Source: an uncultured bacterium (GTDB taxonomy: Bacteria; Bacteroidota; Bacteroidia; Bacteroidales; Bacteroidaceae). From it: a stretch of DNA of 64,000 nt. Every line of letters begins with the position of its first letter. The first letter of the stretch is position 1. Shown here piece after piece: positions 56,376 to 64,000 of the stretch. The notes beneath the pieces were generated by a model that was not told where the DNA came from, did no database searches, and saw only the letters and a program-made list of their open reading frames with translations. The stretch lies in NCBI GenBank assembly GCA_905214795.1, contig CAJMNM010000001.1, forward strand, positions 124,001-188,000, given 5' to 3'. A program made the position numbers and the translations under genes.

Positions 56376-56805
56376 GTCACTAAAAGAAGCTGTATTATCC
56401 ATACAGTCAAAACGAGATGTATATATTTTTCATCATAAGCTTCCGAAAGCGCCATATCTTATCCGGTTATTCAAAAACGGGATAATCATATCAATATATA
56501 AAAACCGGTTGTAGCAGCATCTGACAGGTTTACACAGAAATATCATTACACATCAAGGCAATTCGCGCAACGGAGCAGGTAACAATATTGGACAAAATAT
56601 AAAAAACAAGATAATAGCGAATAAAACCGGTCTGACCACGGCATCTGTATCCCGAGGGGGCCAAAAAGGGATGCGGCTCGACATAATACAAATTAAAAAC
56701 TATGTTTTTATTTGTCTCTGCTCACACCTTTCACTATCTTTACGTATGATATGATGAGGAGAAAACCGCATCGGAGAGTCCATACTGATAAAAATATCCA
56801 CCCAC

Positions 56806-59328
56806 ATGCCACAAAAAGACACCAACAAGAAGAAAAAAGACGAAAAACTATCTTATACCATCAAGCCACCGCAAATGAGTCTGGAGGAATGGCAGACCGG
56901 TTTGAGAAAAAAAGCCGCCCAAAACGAGCGGTTCATCATCAAGCCTTATGACCATGCGGAGGAACCCGGCGCATATCATGTCACAAACTCAGTGTCGGGA
57001 CGAAGCTACAAGGTGGTATACAGGGGAGAAAACAGTCTTTGGAACTTCTGTTCGTGCATGGACTATAAAACCAACCAGTTGGGCACCTGCAAGCATATTG
57101 AAGCGGTCAAGCAATGGATGGAAACCAAACAGATACCGGCCGAAGACCCTCTGCCACCCTATACATCGGTTTATGTTTCATACAAAAACGGACCACAGCT
57201 GTGCATCCGCATCGGCTCGGAAAAAGCTGAGGATTTTGAAAGGCTTGCCGGAATTTATTTCGACGAGAAGATGGAAATACGCCACGAATGCCTTGACGAC
57301 TTCCCGCAGTTCATGGCTCAGGCTCGGGCCATCAGTTCATCCTTCAGATGTTATCCCGACGCCCTGCAATATGTCACTTCGCTACAGAACAAGGCAAAAC
57401 GGATAAGCATGGTCGAAACCGAATGTACAGATACGGCTCTCGACAATCTGCTCCATACCTCTCTTTATCCTTACCAGAAAGAGGGCATCAGATTTGCCCT
57501 GAAGGCCGGAAAATGTCTTATTGCGGACGAAATGGGACTGGGCAAGACGTTACAGGCCATAGGTACGGCCGAATGGCTGCTGAAAAAGAAGCTCGTCTCC
57601 AACATCCTCATTCTCTGCCCTACCTCACTGAAATATCAGTGGCAACATGAAATAGAACGGTTTACCGACACGACAGTACAGATTATAGAAGGCAACCAGC
57701 TACAGCGCTCACAACAGTATCATGACGAGGCTGTCTATAAAATCATATCGTACAACAGCGCCAGTAACGACATCAAACAGTATGGCTCACTTAAAACAGA
57801 CCTGCTCATCATGGACGAGGCACAACGCCTTAAGAACTGGAATACGCAAATAGCCCAAACGGCACGTCACATCGAATCAGAATATACCGTTGTGCTGTCG
57901 GGCACGCCTCTGGAGAACAGGCCGCAGGAGTTATATTCCATCATACAGTTTGTAGACCAGTTCTGCCTTGGCCCGTATTACCGGTTTAATGATTTTGTGA
58001 CTATCTTTACCGAGAACGGGCAGATTGCCGGATACAGAAACCTTCACACCATAAACAGCCGCCTAAGTCATGTGCTCATCCGCCGCACAAAAGACGATGT
58101 CTGCTTGCAGTTACCGCCACGCACGGACAAGAATCTGTTTGTAAGCATGACCAAAGAACAGCGCACGCTGCACGATGACTTTCAGCATCAGGTTTCCATA
58201 CTTGTGCACAAATGGCGTCAGACACATTTTCTGCTTGAAAACGAACGCAAGCGGCTGCTCTTATTGCTCAACCAGATGCGTATGGTATGCGACAGCACGT
58301 TTATTCTGGACCAACAGACCCGTTACGACACCAAAATCAGCGAACTGGTACAGATTATTGAAGACATGAGGGAATGCGGAAACGAAAAAATGGTGGTTTT
58401 CAGCCAGTGGGAACGCATGACCAGGCTGGTATGTCAGGAACTGGACCGCCGTCACATTGAGTACGCTAACCTTAACGGCGGTGTGCCTTCTGTAAAACGC
58501 AAGGAACTGATTGAACGCTTCGACTCGTCGCCCGACTGCCGGGTATTCATATCAACCGACGCGGGAAGCACCGGCCTGAATCTGCAAAACGGCTCTATCG
58601 TTGTCAATCTGGATCTGCCGTGGAATCCGGCAGTACTTGAACAACGCATCGCCCGTATCCACCGCATCGGTCAGAAACACCATATTCAGGTGATTAACTT
58701 CATATCCGAACGGAGCATTGAGGAACGGATGACTTCGACACTGCAATTCAAAACGGAACTGGCAGAGGGTATTTTAGGACATGGCGAGGACGAAGTGACG
58801 GCCGACACCAATAAACTGGCTACACTGATGTCGCGCATAGAGGAACTGACCGCAACGGACGATACATGCAGCCATACGGCACCGGAAGAGAAAACGGAAA
58901 AGCGTAAAAACGAAGAAACAACCACGCCCGAACCTCATACAACAAATCAGGTTGAAAAGAAAACCGAAGAACAGCTTCTGTTCTCGTTTGGGGAGGAAAA
59001 CAACGAAGTGCCACCACAGACGCAGGAGAAGGCAGAAAACAAGATGACCGGCGAGTCTGAACCACAATCAGACTGCACCGGTCATCCTGAACCTTCTGAA
59101 AAACAGGCCATGACGCCTGAACAGGAATTAATAGCCGACGGTTTCAGCGTGCTGAACCGCCTGGCCGAGAGCCTGTCAACTCCCGAGAAAACAGAGGCTC
59201 TGACAGAAGCCCTCACAAGGGAGAATCCCGAAACCGGAGAGGTTAAGATAGAGATTCCCGTGCCGGACAAAGAGAGTGTACGCCGGTTACTCACATTGTT
59301 TGGCAGACTGCTCAACGGCGAAATGTAG
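56806..59328 (+). CDS. SNF2/DEAD-type helicase with SWIM zinc finger
   Basis: 840 residues. SWIM finger CSC...CKH at about 82-98 near the N-terminus; the helicase core has the Walker A variant DEMGLGKT (Lys247), DEAQ near 337, LSGTPLENRPQE, and the second RecA-like lobe with STDAGSTGLNLQ and ARIHRIGQ. From about residue 680 the tail is low-complexity and charged (Glu, Thr, Pro), then a helical end (about 770-840). SNF2 proteins move or strip proteins on DNA; SWIM fingers bind DNA or protein. It is solitary and lies 430 bp after the GTAACCGT element. Confidence 0.93.
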   Translation: MPQKDTNKKKKDEKLSYTIKPPQMSLEEWQTGLRKKAAQNERFIIKPYDHAEEPGAYHVTNSVSGRSYKVVYRGENSLWNFCSCMDYKTNQLGTCKHIEAVKQWMETKQIPAEDPLPPYTSVYVSYKNGPQLCIRIGSEKAEDFERLAGIYFDEKMEIRHECLDDFPQFMAQARAISSSFRCYPDALQYVTSLQNKAKRISMVETECTDTALDNLLHTSLYPYQKEGIRFALKAGKCLIADEMGLGKTLQAIGTAEWLLKKKLVSNILILCPTSLKYQWQHEIERFTDTTVQIIEGNQLQRSQQYHDEAVYKIISYNSASNDIKQYGSLKTDLLIMDEAQRLKNWNTQIAQTARHIESEYTVVLSGTPLENRPQELYSIIQFVDQFCLGPYYRFNDFVTIFTENGQIAGYRNLHTINSRLSHVLIRRTKDDVCLQLPPRTDKNLFVSMTKEQRTLHDDFQHQVSILVHKWRQTHFLLENERKRLLLLLNQMRMVCDSTFILDQQTRYDTKISELVQIIEDMRECGNEKMVVFSQWERMTRLVCQELDRRHIEYANLNGGVPSVKRKELIERFDSSPDCRVFISTDAGSTGLNLQNGSIVVNLDLPWNPAVLEQRIARIHRIGQKHHIQVINFISERSIEERMTSTLQFKTELAEGILGHGEDEVTADTNKLATLMSRIEELTATDDTCSHTAPEEKTEKRKNEETTTPEPHTTNQVEKKTEEQLLFSFGEENNEVPPQTQEKAENKMTGESEPQSDCTGHPEPSEKQAMTPEQELIADGFSVLNRLAESLSTPEKTEALTEALTRENPETGEVKIEIPVPDKESVRRLLTLFGRLLNGEM

Positions 59329-59409
59329 CCAAACCACACAAGCCGTCTACCCGCATACCGACAATCTCAAACGAGATAAAAAACGCTACGCGGCGTAAAC
59401 CGGCCGGAC

Positions 59410-60630
59410 TCAGAAAGGCACGCTTTTGAAAATGATATCGGCCGCTCCCGCGTTGTCTGCTATATATTTACCGCTGATGTTACCACAACTGTCACGATAA
59501 GGTTTATCTGTCAGCAAGCGGTCCATGGTCTGACTGTATGTGGCCTTATCGGTCACCTCAATACAGCCTCCGGCTTTCAGCAAATCCTGTGCCTCACGGA
59601 ATTTTTTGTTATTGGGTCCTACCAGAACCGGCACACCATAAACAGCAGCCTCGGGAACATTGTGTATACCTACACCAAAACCGCCTCCGACATAAGCCAG
59701 TTCACCATACCGGTAAATAGAAGACAGTAGTCCGAAACAGTCTATAATCAGACAATCTACCGCCTTTATATTATTCTCGTCGGCTTGTGAATAGCGCAGG
59801 AAAGGACGCTTCAGCTTGCTTTCTATCTCCTTAAGATGGCTTTCGCCAATGACATGCGGCGCCAAAACCAGTTTCATCTCAGGATGCTCATTGAAATAAG
59901 GAATAATCAAATCCTCGTCGGGCGCCCACGAACTTCCGGCAACCTGCATCAGCGCATCTTGCTTAAAAGCGGCCACCAAAGGAAGGGGTTTAGCCTGATG
60001 GCAGATATCGAGCACACGGTCGAAACGCGTATCGCCGACTACTGTTACATTGGTAATTCCACGTGTAGCCAAGAGCTTGCGTGAATGCTCGTTCTGCACA
60101 AAGAAATAAGACACACACTTCAGCACGTCACGATAAAACCATCCGTACCAGCGGAAAAAAATCTGGTCTTCCCTGAAAATGCTGCTGACACTATATACCG
60201 GAACATGATGTCTGTGACAGGCATGCAAATAATTATTCCAGAACTCGTACTTGATGAAAAAGGCCATCACCGGACGAGCCAACCGCAAAAAGCTATGCAC
60301 ATTGCCCGGCGTATCGAAAGGCAGATAACAAATGACATCGGCTCCTTCGAAATTCTTCCTGACCTCGTAACCGGACGGTGAAAAAAATGTCAAAAGTATC
60401 TTATACTCGGGATGAAGCCGGCGGAGACGCTCCATCAGAGGACGTCCCTGCTCGAACTCACCTAATGAGGCGGCATGGAACCAGACGTATTTCTCTCCCG
60501 GACGAATTTTCTTTCTCAGAATACGGAACGTCTGCCACTGTCCCTTAACCATCAGACGCGCCTTTTTATGAAAAGGCGAAACCAATATGACAATCAGTGC
60601 ATAAAAATATAATGCAATAGAATAAATCAT
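59410..60630 (-). CDS. waaA: 3-deoxy-D-manno-octulosonic acid transferase
   Basis: 406 residues, GT-B fold. An N-terminal helix (about 1-20) anchors it in the inner membrane; WFHAASLGEFEQGRPL carries the catalytic Glu of Kdo transferases; YEFWNNYLHA and GGFGVGIHNVPEAAVYGVPV with the nucleotide-sugar site follow. It adds Kdo from CMP-Kdo to lipid IVA in LPS assembly. The start overlaps the gltX stop by 4 bp (ATGA), so translation is coupled. Mono- or bifunctionality cannot be told. Confidence 0.95.
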   Translation of the reverse strand: MIYSIALYFYALIVILVSPFHKKARLMVKGQWQTFRILRKKIRPGEKYVWFHAASLGEFEQGRPLMERLRRLHPEYKILLTFFSPSGYEVRKNFEGADVICYLPFDTPGNVHSFLRLARPVMAFFIKYEFWNNYLHACHRHHVPVYSVSSIFREDQIFFRWYGWFYRDVLKCVSYFFVQNEHSRKLLATRGITNVTVVGDTRFDRVLDICHQAKPLPLVAAFKQDALMQVAGSSWAPDEDLIIPYFNEHPEMKLVLAPHVIGESHLKEIESKLKRPFLRYSQADENNIKAVDCLIIDCFGLLSSIYRYGELAYVGGGFGVGIHNVPEAAVYGVPVLVGPNNKKFREAQDLLKAGGCIEVTDKATYSQTMDRLLTDKPYRDSCGNISGKYIADNAGAADIIFKSVPF

Positions 60631-62144
60631 TTCAGGATATCAATGGCTTTGCGGATTCTTCTTAAAGTTTCTTCTTTACCGAGGAAGGCTGAGAGCTCAT
60701 ACATGTCAGGACCCTTTCCTGTACCGACCAGAGCCACACGCCATGGATTCCATGGTTTTTTACCGGTCTCTTCCACCCACTTGTCGACAACGGCCTGCTG
60801 ACTCTCTACTGAGAAGTCCTCAAGTCCCTCTAACAATCCGGCAAGCTCGGCCATATCGGCTGCGGAAGTCTCATTCCAGTTTTTCTTGACGAACTTGTCC
60901 TCGCGGCTATAAGTTTCGGGAGCGATAAAGAAGAAATCGCAAAGCGGCCACAATTCTTTGATGAAATTAATCTTTTTCATCTTCATCATACCAACCACGG
61001 CCTCTACTCGCTCAATGGGTGCATTGATGCCATTTTCCTTGAGAATCTTGTCAAACGCCGGAGCAAGCACCTTATCATCTGTCTTCAGAATGTATTCACG
61101 GTTGAACCACATGCCCTTGACATAATCGAAACGGGCACCGGCCTTGCTGCACTTGGTAATATCGAACAGACGGACCATGTCGTCCAATGTCATCAATTCC
61201 TGATCGGTTCCCGGATTCCAGCCCAATAAAGCCAGGAAGTTAATCACAGCCTCGGGCAGATAACCGCTCTCGCGATAACCCGATGACACCTCGCCGCTCT
61301 TGGGGTCGTGCCACTCTAACGGGAATACGGGGAATCCCAAACGATCGCCGTCGCGCTTGCTCAGTTTACCCTTACCATCCGGCTTAAGCAACAATGGCAA
61401 ATGGGCAAAAGCCGGCATCGTATCTTCCCAACCGAAAGCACGATACAAAAGCACATGCAACGGTGCTGACGGCAACCATTCCTCACCGCGGATAACATGG
61501 GTGACCTCCATCAGATGGTCGTCAACAATATTGGCCAGATGATAAGTAGGCAATTCGTCTGCACTCTTATAAAGCACCTTGTCATCCAATATTGAAGAGT
61601 TAATCACCACATCACCACGAATCATATCGTTGACATGAACATCCTCGTTGGGCTCTACCTTGAAACGAACAACATACTGACAACCGTCTGCAATCAGTTT
61701 GTCCACCTCTTCTTTCGGCATGGCCAAGGAGTTTCTCATCATGCCACGTGTTGACGCGTCATACTGAAAATTCTTAATTTCCTGACGTTTAGCCTCCAAC
61801 TCCTCGGGTGTATCGAAAGCGATATAGGCCTTACCGGCTTCCAGCAGCTGAGCCACGTACTTTTTATATATGTCGCGACGTTCGGACTGACGATACGGAC
61901 CATGATTGCCACCGAAACTGACACCTTCGTCAAAATGAATACCCAACCACTTGAATGACTCGATAATATAATCTTCCGCACCCGGAACAAAACGGTTTGA
62001 ATCGGTATCTTCAATACGGAAAATCAGTTCTCCGCCATGCTGACGGGCAAAAAGATAATTGTACAAGGCTGTACGCACACCTCCGATATGTAACGGGCCC
62101 GTAGGACTGGGCGCAAAACGTACTCTAACTTTTCTTTCAGTCAT
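60627..62144 (-). CDS. gltX: Glutamate-tRNA ligase
   Basis: 505 residues, class I aminoacyl-tRNA synthetase. HIGH region APSPTGPLHIGGVRTALYNY at residue 11; FRIEDTDSNR; KMSKS-type KLSKRDGDR; C-terminal anticodon-binding helical domain. Charges tRNA-Glu with glutamate (a non-discriminating role with tRNA-Gln is possible if GatCAB exists). A -7 box TATTTTTG (complement of 62167-62174) precedes it; cotranscribed with waaA. Confidence 0.97.
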   Translation of the reverse strand: MTERKVRVRFAPSPTGPLHIGGVRTALYNYLFARQHGGELIFRIEDTDSNRFVPGAEDYIIESFKWLGIHFDEGVSFGGNHGPYRQSERRDIYKKYVAQLLEAGKAYIAFDTPEELEAKRQEIKNFQYDASTRGMMRNSLAMPKEEVDKLIADGCQYVVRFKVEPNEDVHVNDMIRGDVVINSSILDDKVLYKSADELPTYHLANIVDDHLMEVTHVIRGEEWLPSAPLHVLLYRAFGWEDTMPAFAHLPLLLKPDGKGKLSKRDGDRLGFPVFPLEWHDPKSGEVSSGYRESGYLPEAVINFLALLGWNPGTDQELMTLDDMVRLFDITKCSKAGARFDYVKGMWFNREYILKTDDKVLAPAFDKILKENGINAPIERVEAVVGMMKMKKINFIKELWPLCDFFFIAPETYSREDKFVKKNWNETSAADMAELAGLLEGLEDFSVESQQAVVDKWVEETGKKPWNPWRVALVGTGKGPDMYELSAFLGKEETLRRIRKAIDILK

Positions 62145-62240
62145 AATTGCATATGTGAATTTTGTGCAAAAATACTACTTTTTATTTAAAAGAGCCGTAT
62201 TTTTTTCGTATTTTCGCCCTTAACTTAGAAAGTGTTGAAT

Positions 62241-64000
62241 ATGAGCAGATATAACCAACAGAATAACTTGACTCCCAAAGCCATGATTTACCGCATTATC
62301 ATTGCGGTGGCCGCTACGCTTATTGTCACATTCTACATGCCCAGAGACAACAGCTCAAACTATCAGTTTGACATCAATAAGCCATGGAGATACAGCCAAG
62401 TAATTGCAACATTTGATTTCCCGATATATAAAAGTGAGGACCATATACAGCATGAGCAAGACAGTGTGCTAAAAAAATATGAGCCTTATTTTGCCCTTAA
62501 CAAGACCATCGGCGATGAGCAGATTGCGCAATTGGCCATGACTTATAATCAGAAGCATAAGAATGTCATGCCGCCACACTATCTGACCTATATAGAGAAT
62601 AAACTGAAAGAGGTTTATCAACACGGTATCGTCAGCATGGAAGATTATGATGTTCTTGTCAAAGACAGCGTTAAAGGTATTCGTGTGTTTACACAGAATG
62701 AGGCTACGACCCATCGTCTGGAAGACCTGTTTTCCATTAAATCGGCATACGAATATGTCACAAATACCGGACTTGACACGGCAACCTATGACCGGAAGAT
62801 TTTATTAAAATGTGACCTCGGCGAATTTATTCAACCCAATCTGACTTATGATAAAGAGAAATCTGAAGCCTTACGCAAAGATTTGTTAGCCTCCATATCC
62901 TATGCGCAGGGTATGGTGATGAGCGGACAGAAAATCATTGACCGCGGAGAGATTGTCAATGAGAATACCTATAACATACTGGTTTCTTTGGAGAAAGAAC
63001 TGACCAAACGTAATGACTCCATAAAACAGGTACGTGTGATGCTGATTGGACAATTGTTTTATGTGAGCATCATTACCATCTGTCTGATGCTGTACTTCAA
63101 TCTGTTCCGCCGCGACTATCTGACCAACACAAGACGTATTCTGTTATTGGCATCCATGCCTGTGATTTTTCCCCTTATCACGTCGTTTATGGTTAAGCAA
63201 AACCTGAATGTCTACATTGTACCATTTGCCATGGCTCCGATATTTATCCGTGTGTTTATGGATTCAAGAACAGCATTTGTGACTCACGTGGCCACAATTC
63301 TGCTTTGCGCCATTACGTTAAAAACACCTTTTGAATTCATTGCAACACAATTGGTGGCCGGCATGGTGGCGATTTACAGTTTACGGGAACTCTCACAACG
63401 CTCACAACTGGTGCGTTCGGCGTTTTATGTGACTTTGGCCTCACTCATATTCTATCTGGGTATAGAGCTTATCCATACCAAAGATTTCTCCGCACTAGAA
63501 TACCGCATGTATATCTATATTGTAATCAACGGTATATTGTTGCTTTTCGCCTATCCGCTGTTATTCCTTATGGAAAAAGCCTTCGGTTTCACATCCAACG
63601 TCACATTGGTGGAATTGTCCAATATCAACAATGAACTATTGCGGAAAATGTCAGAAGTGGCCCCCGGAACCTTTCAACATTCCATGCAGGTAGCCAATCT
63701 GGCAGCAGAGGTGGCCAACAGAATTGATGCCAAAAGCCAGCTGGTAAGAACCGGCGCCCTGTATCACGATATCGGTAAGATATGCAACCCGGTATTCTTC
63801 ACAGAAAACCAGTCCAGCGTGAACCCGCACGAGAAACTGTCGCTTGAAGACAGCGCAAAAATCGTTATCAGCCACGTAAAAGAAGGACTTAAACTGGCTG
63901 AGAAATACAATTTACCACAAATCATAAAGGATTTCATCGCTACCCATCATGGTAAGGGTATGACAAAATACTTCTTCATATCTTACAAGAACAAATATCC
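62241..64000 (+). CDS. PgpH-like 7TM-HD phosphodiesterase, 3' end outside window
   Basis: The ATG at 62241 (MSRYNQQNNLTPKAM) opens a frame that continues through the window edge; 586 codons are visible. An N-terminal helix, a long extracytoplasmic 7TMR-HDED domain (about 40-255), about seven membrane helices (about 260-460) and an HD domain: HSMQVANLA, YHDIGKICNP with the metal His-Asp pair, and HHGKG near the edge. PgpH enzymes hydrolyse cyclic di-AMP. Divergent from gltX with a 96-bp shared promoter gap. The start has no competing upstream Met. Confidence 0.93.
   Translation, partial: MSRYNQQNNLTPKAMIYRIIIAVAATLIVTFYMPRDNSSNYQFDINKPWRYSQVIATFDFPIYKSEDHIQHEQDSVLKKYEPYFALNKTIGDEQIAQLAMTYNQKHKNVMPPHYLTYIENKLKEVYQHGIVSMEDYDVLVKDSVKGIRVFTQNEATTHRLEDLFSIKSAYEYVTNTGLDTATYDRKILLKCDLGEFIQPNLTYDKEKSEALRKDLLASISYAQGMVMSGQKIIDRGEIVNENTYNILVSLEKELTKRNDSIKQVRVMLIGQLFYVSIITICLMLYFNLFRRDYLTNTRRILLLASMPVIFPLITSFMVKQNLNVYIVPFAMAPIFIRVFMDSRTAFVTHVATILLCAITLKTPFEFIATQLVAGMVAIYSLRELSQRSQLVRSAFYVTLASLIFYLGIELIHTKDFSALEYRMYIYIVINGILLLFAYPLLFLMEKAFGFTSNVTLVELSNINNELLRKMSEVAPGTFQHSMQVANLAAEVANRIDAKSQLVRTGALYHDIGKICNPVFFTENQSSVNPHEKLSLEDSAKIVISHVKEGLKLAEKYNLPQIIKDFIATHHGKGMTKYFFISYKNKY

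Larger units (their letters stand above)
55424..56805. other. 1.4 kb gene-free region with the second GTAACCGT element
   Basis: Begins with a terminator-like hairpin GGCAAGATaCGCAT / ATGCGcATCTTGCC (55439-55452 and 55464-55477) that fits the end of the ftsH transcript. Copy 2 of the repeat element is at 56031-56375. A 111-codon frame from 56179 overlaps the repeats and resembles nothing; I reject it. The promoter of the SNF2 gene is not obvious. Confidence 0.65.

Noticed and set aside
56179..56514. 111-codon open frame
   Set aside because: Overlaps the repeat element, has no domain, no ribosome-binding site, and no counterpart frame in copy 1.

Overview
The window is chromosomal DNA of a gut-type Bacteroidales bacterium (Bacteroides/Phocaeicola/Prevotella relatives; I cannot fix the genus). 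Grounds: promoters of the Bacteroidetes form TTTG-N19-20-TAnnTTTG in front of tRNAs and aroA, a hybrid two-component regulator of carbohydrate utilisation, PorX and PorW/SprE homologues, a CTnDOT-type integrase, a MobV relaxase and an IS982-type element.

Layout. 1-4.5 kb: leftward core genes (membrane protein cut by the edge, ribF, HAD phosphatase, Ca2+-type P-ATPase). 4.6-15.4 kb: tRNA-CAU, a small cluster of lipoprotein, secreted protein and CoiA-like protein, two leftward exported proteins, a membrane Ser/Thr kinase with a putative DNA-binding partner, a 1.4 kb gene-free stretch with GTAACCGT repeats, two lipoproteins and tRNA-Pro. 15.4-31.2 kb: mostly housekeeping (aroA, metal ABC permease, PorW-like, PorX, tsaE, class I fumarase, hflX, rsmI, an AI-2E-family exporter, tRNA-Lys). 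31.3-33.3 kb: an S41 protease with a degenerate M23-like front domain.

33.4-41.1 kb is an accessory island: integrase and RhuM-like protein, candidate oriT hairpins, MobV relaxase, and a cargo of Crp/Fnr regulator, Gdx-type SMR exporter and MFS exporter, followed by a broken IS982-family transposase. 41.4-53.1 kb is a polysaccharide-degradation locus without SusC/SusD: a beta-helix glycosidase and a lyase-like protein run left; a double-module lyase-like protein and its hybrid sensor-regulator run right. A 13-bp direct repeat in the divergent gap is a good candidate operator. 53.5-56.8 kb holds an orphan ECF sigma factor, an internally deleted ftsH and a second gene-free region. 56.8-64 kb: SNF2 helicase with SWIM finger, waaA, gltX and the start of a PgpH-type HD phosphodiesterase.

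The least explained signal is a pair of collinear non-coding elements of about 283 bp (near 12.46-12.74 kb and 56.03-56.32 kb, opposite orientation). They share a palindrome with identical 8-nt spacing, strings of GTAACCGT boxes and a 13-bp exact match at the far end, and neither shows a credible gene.
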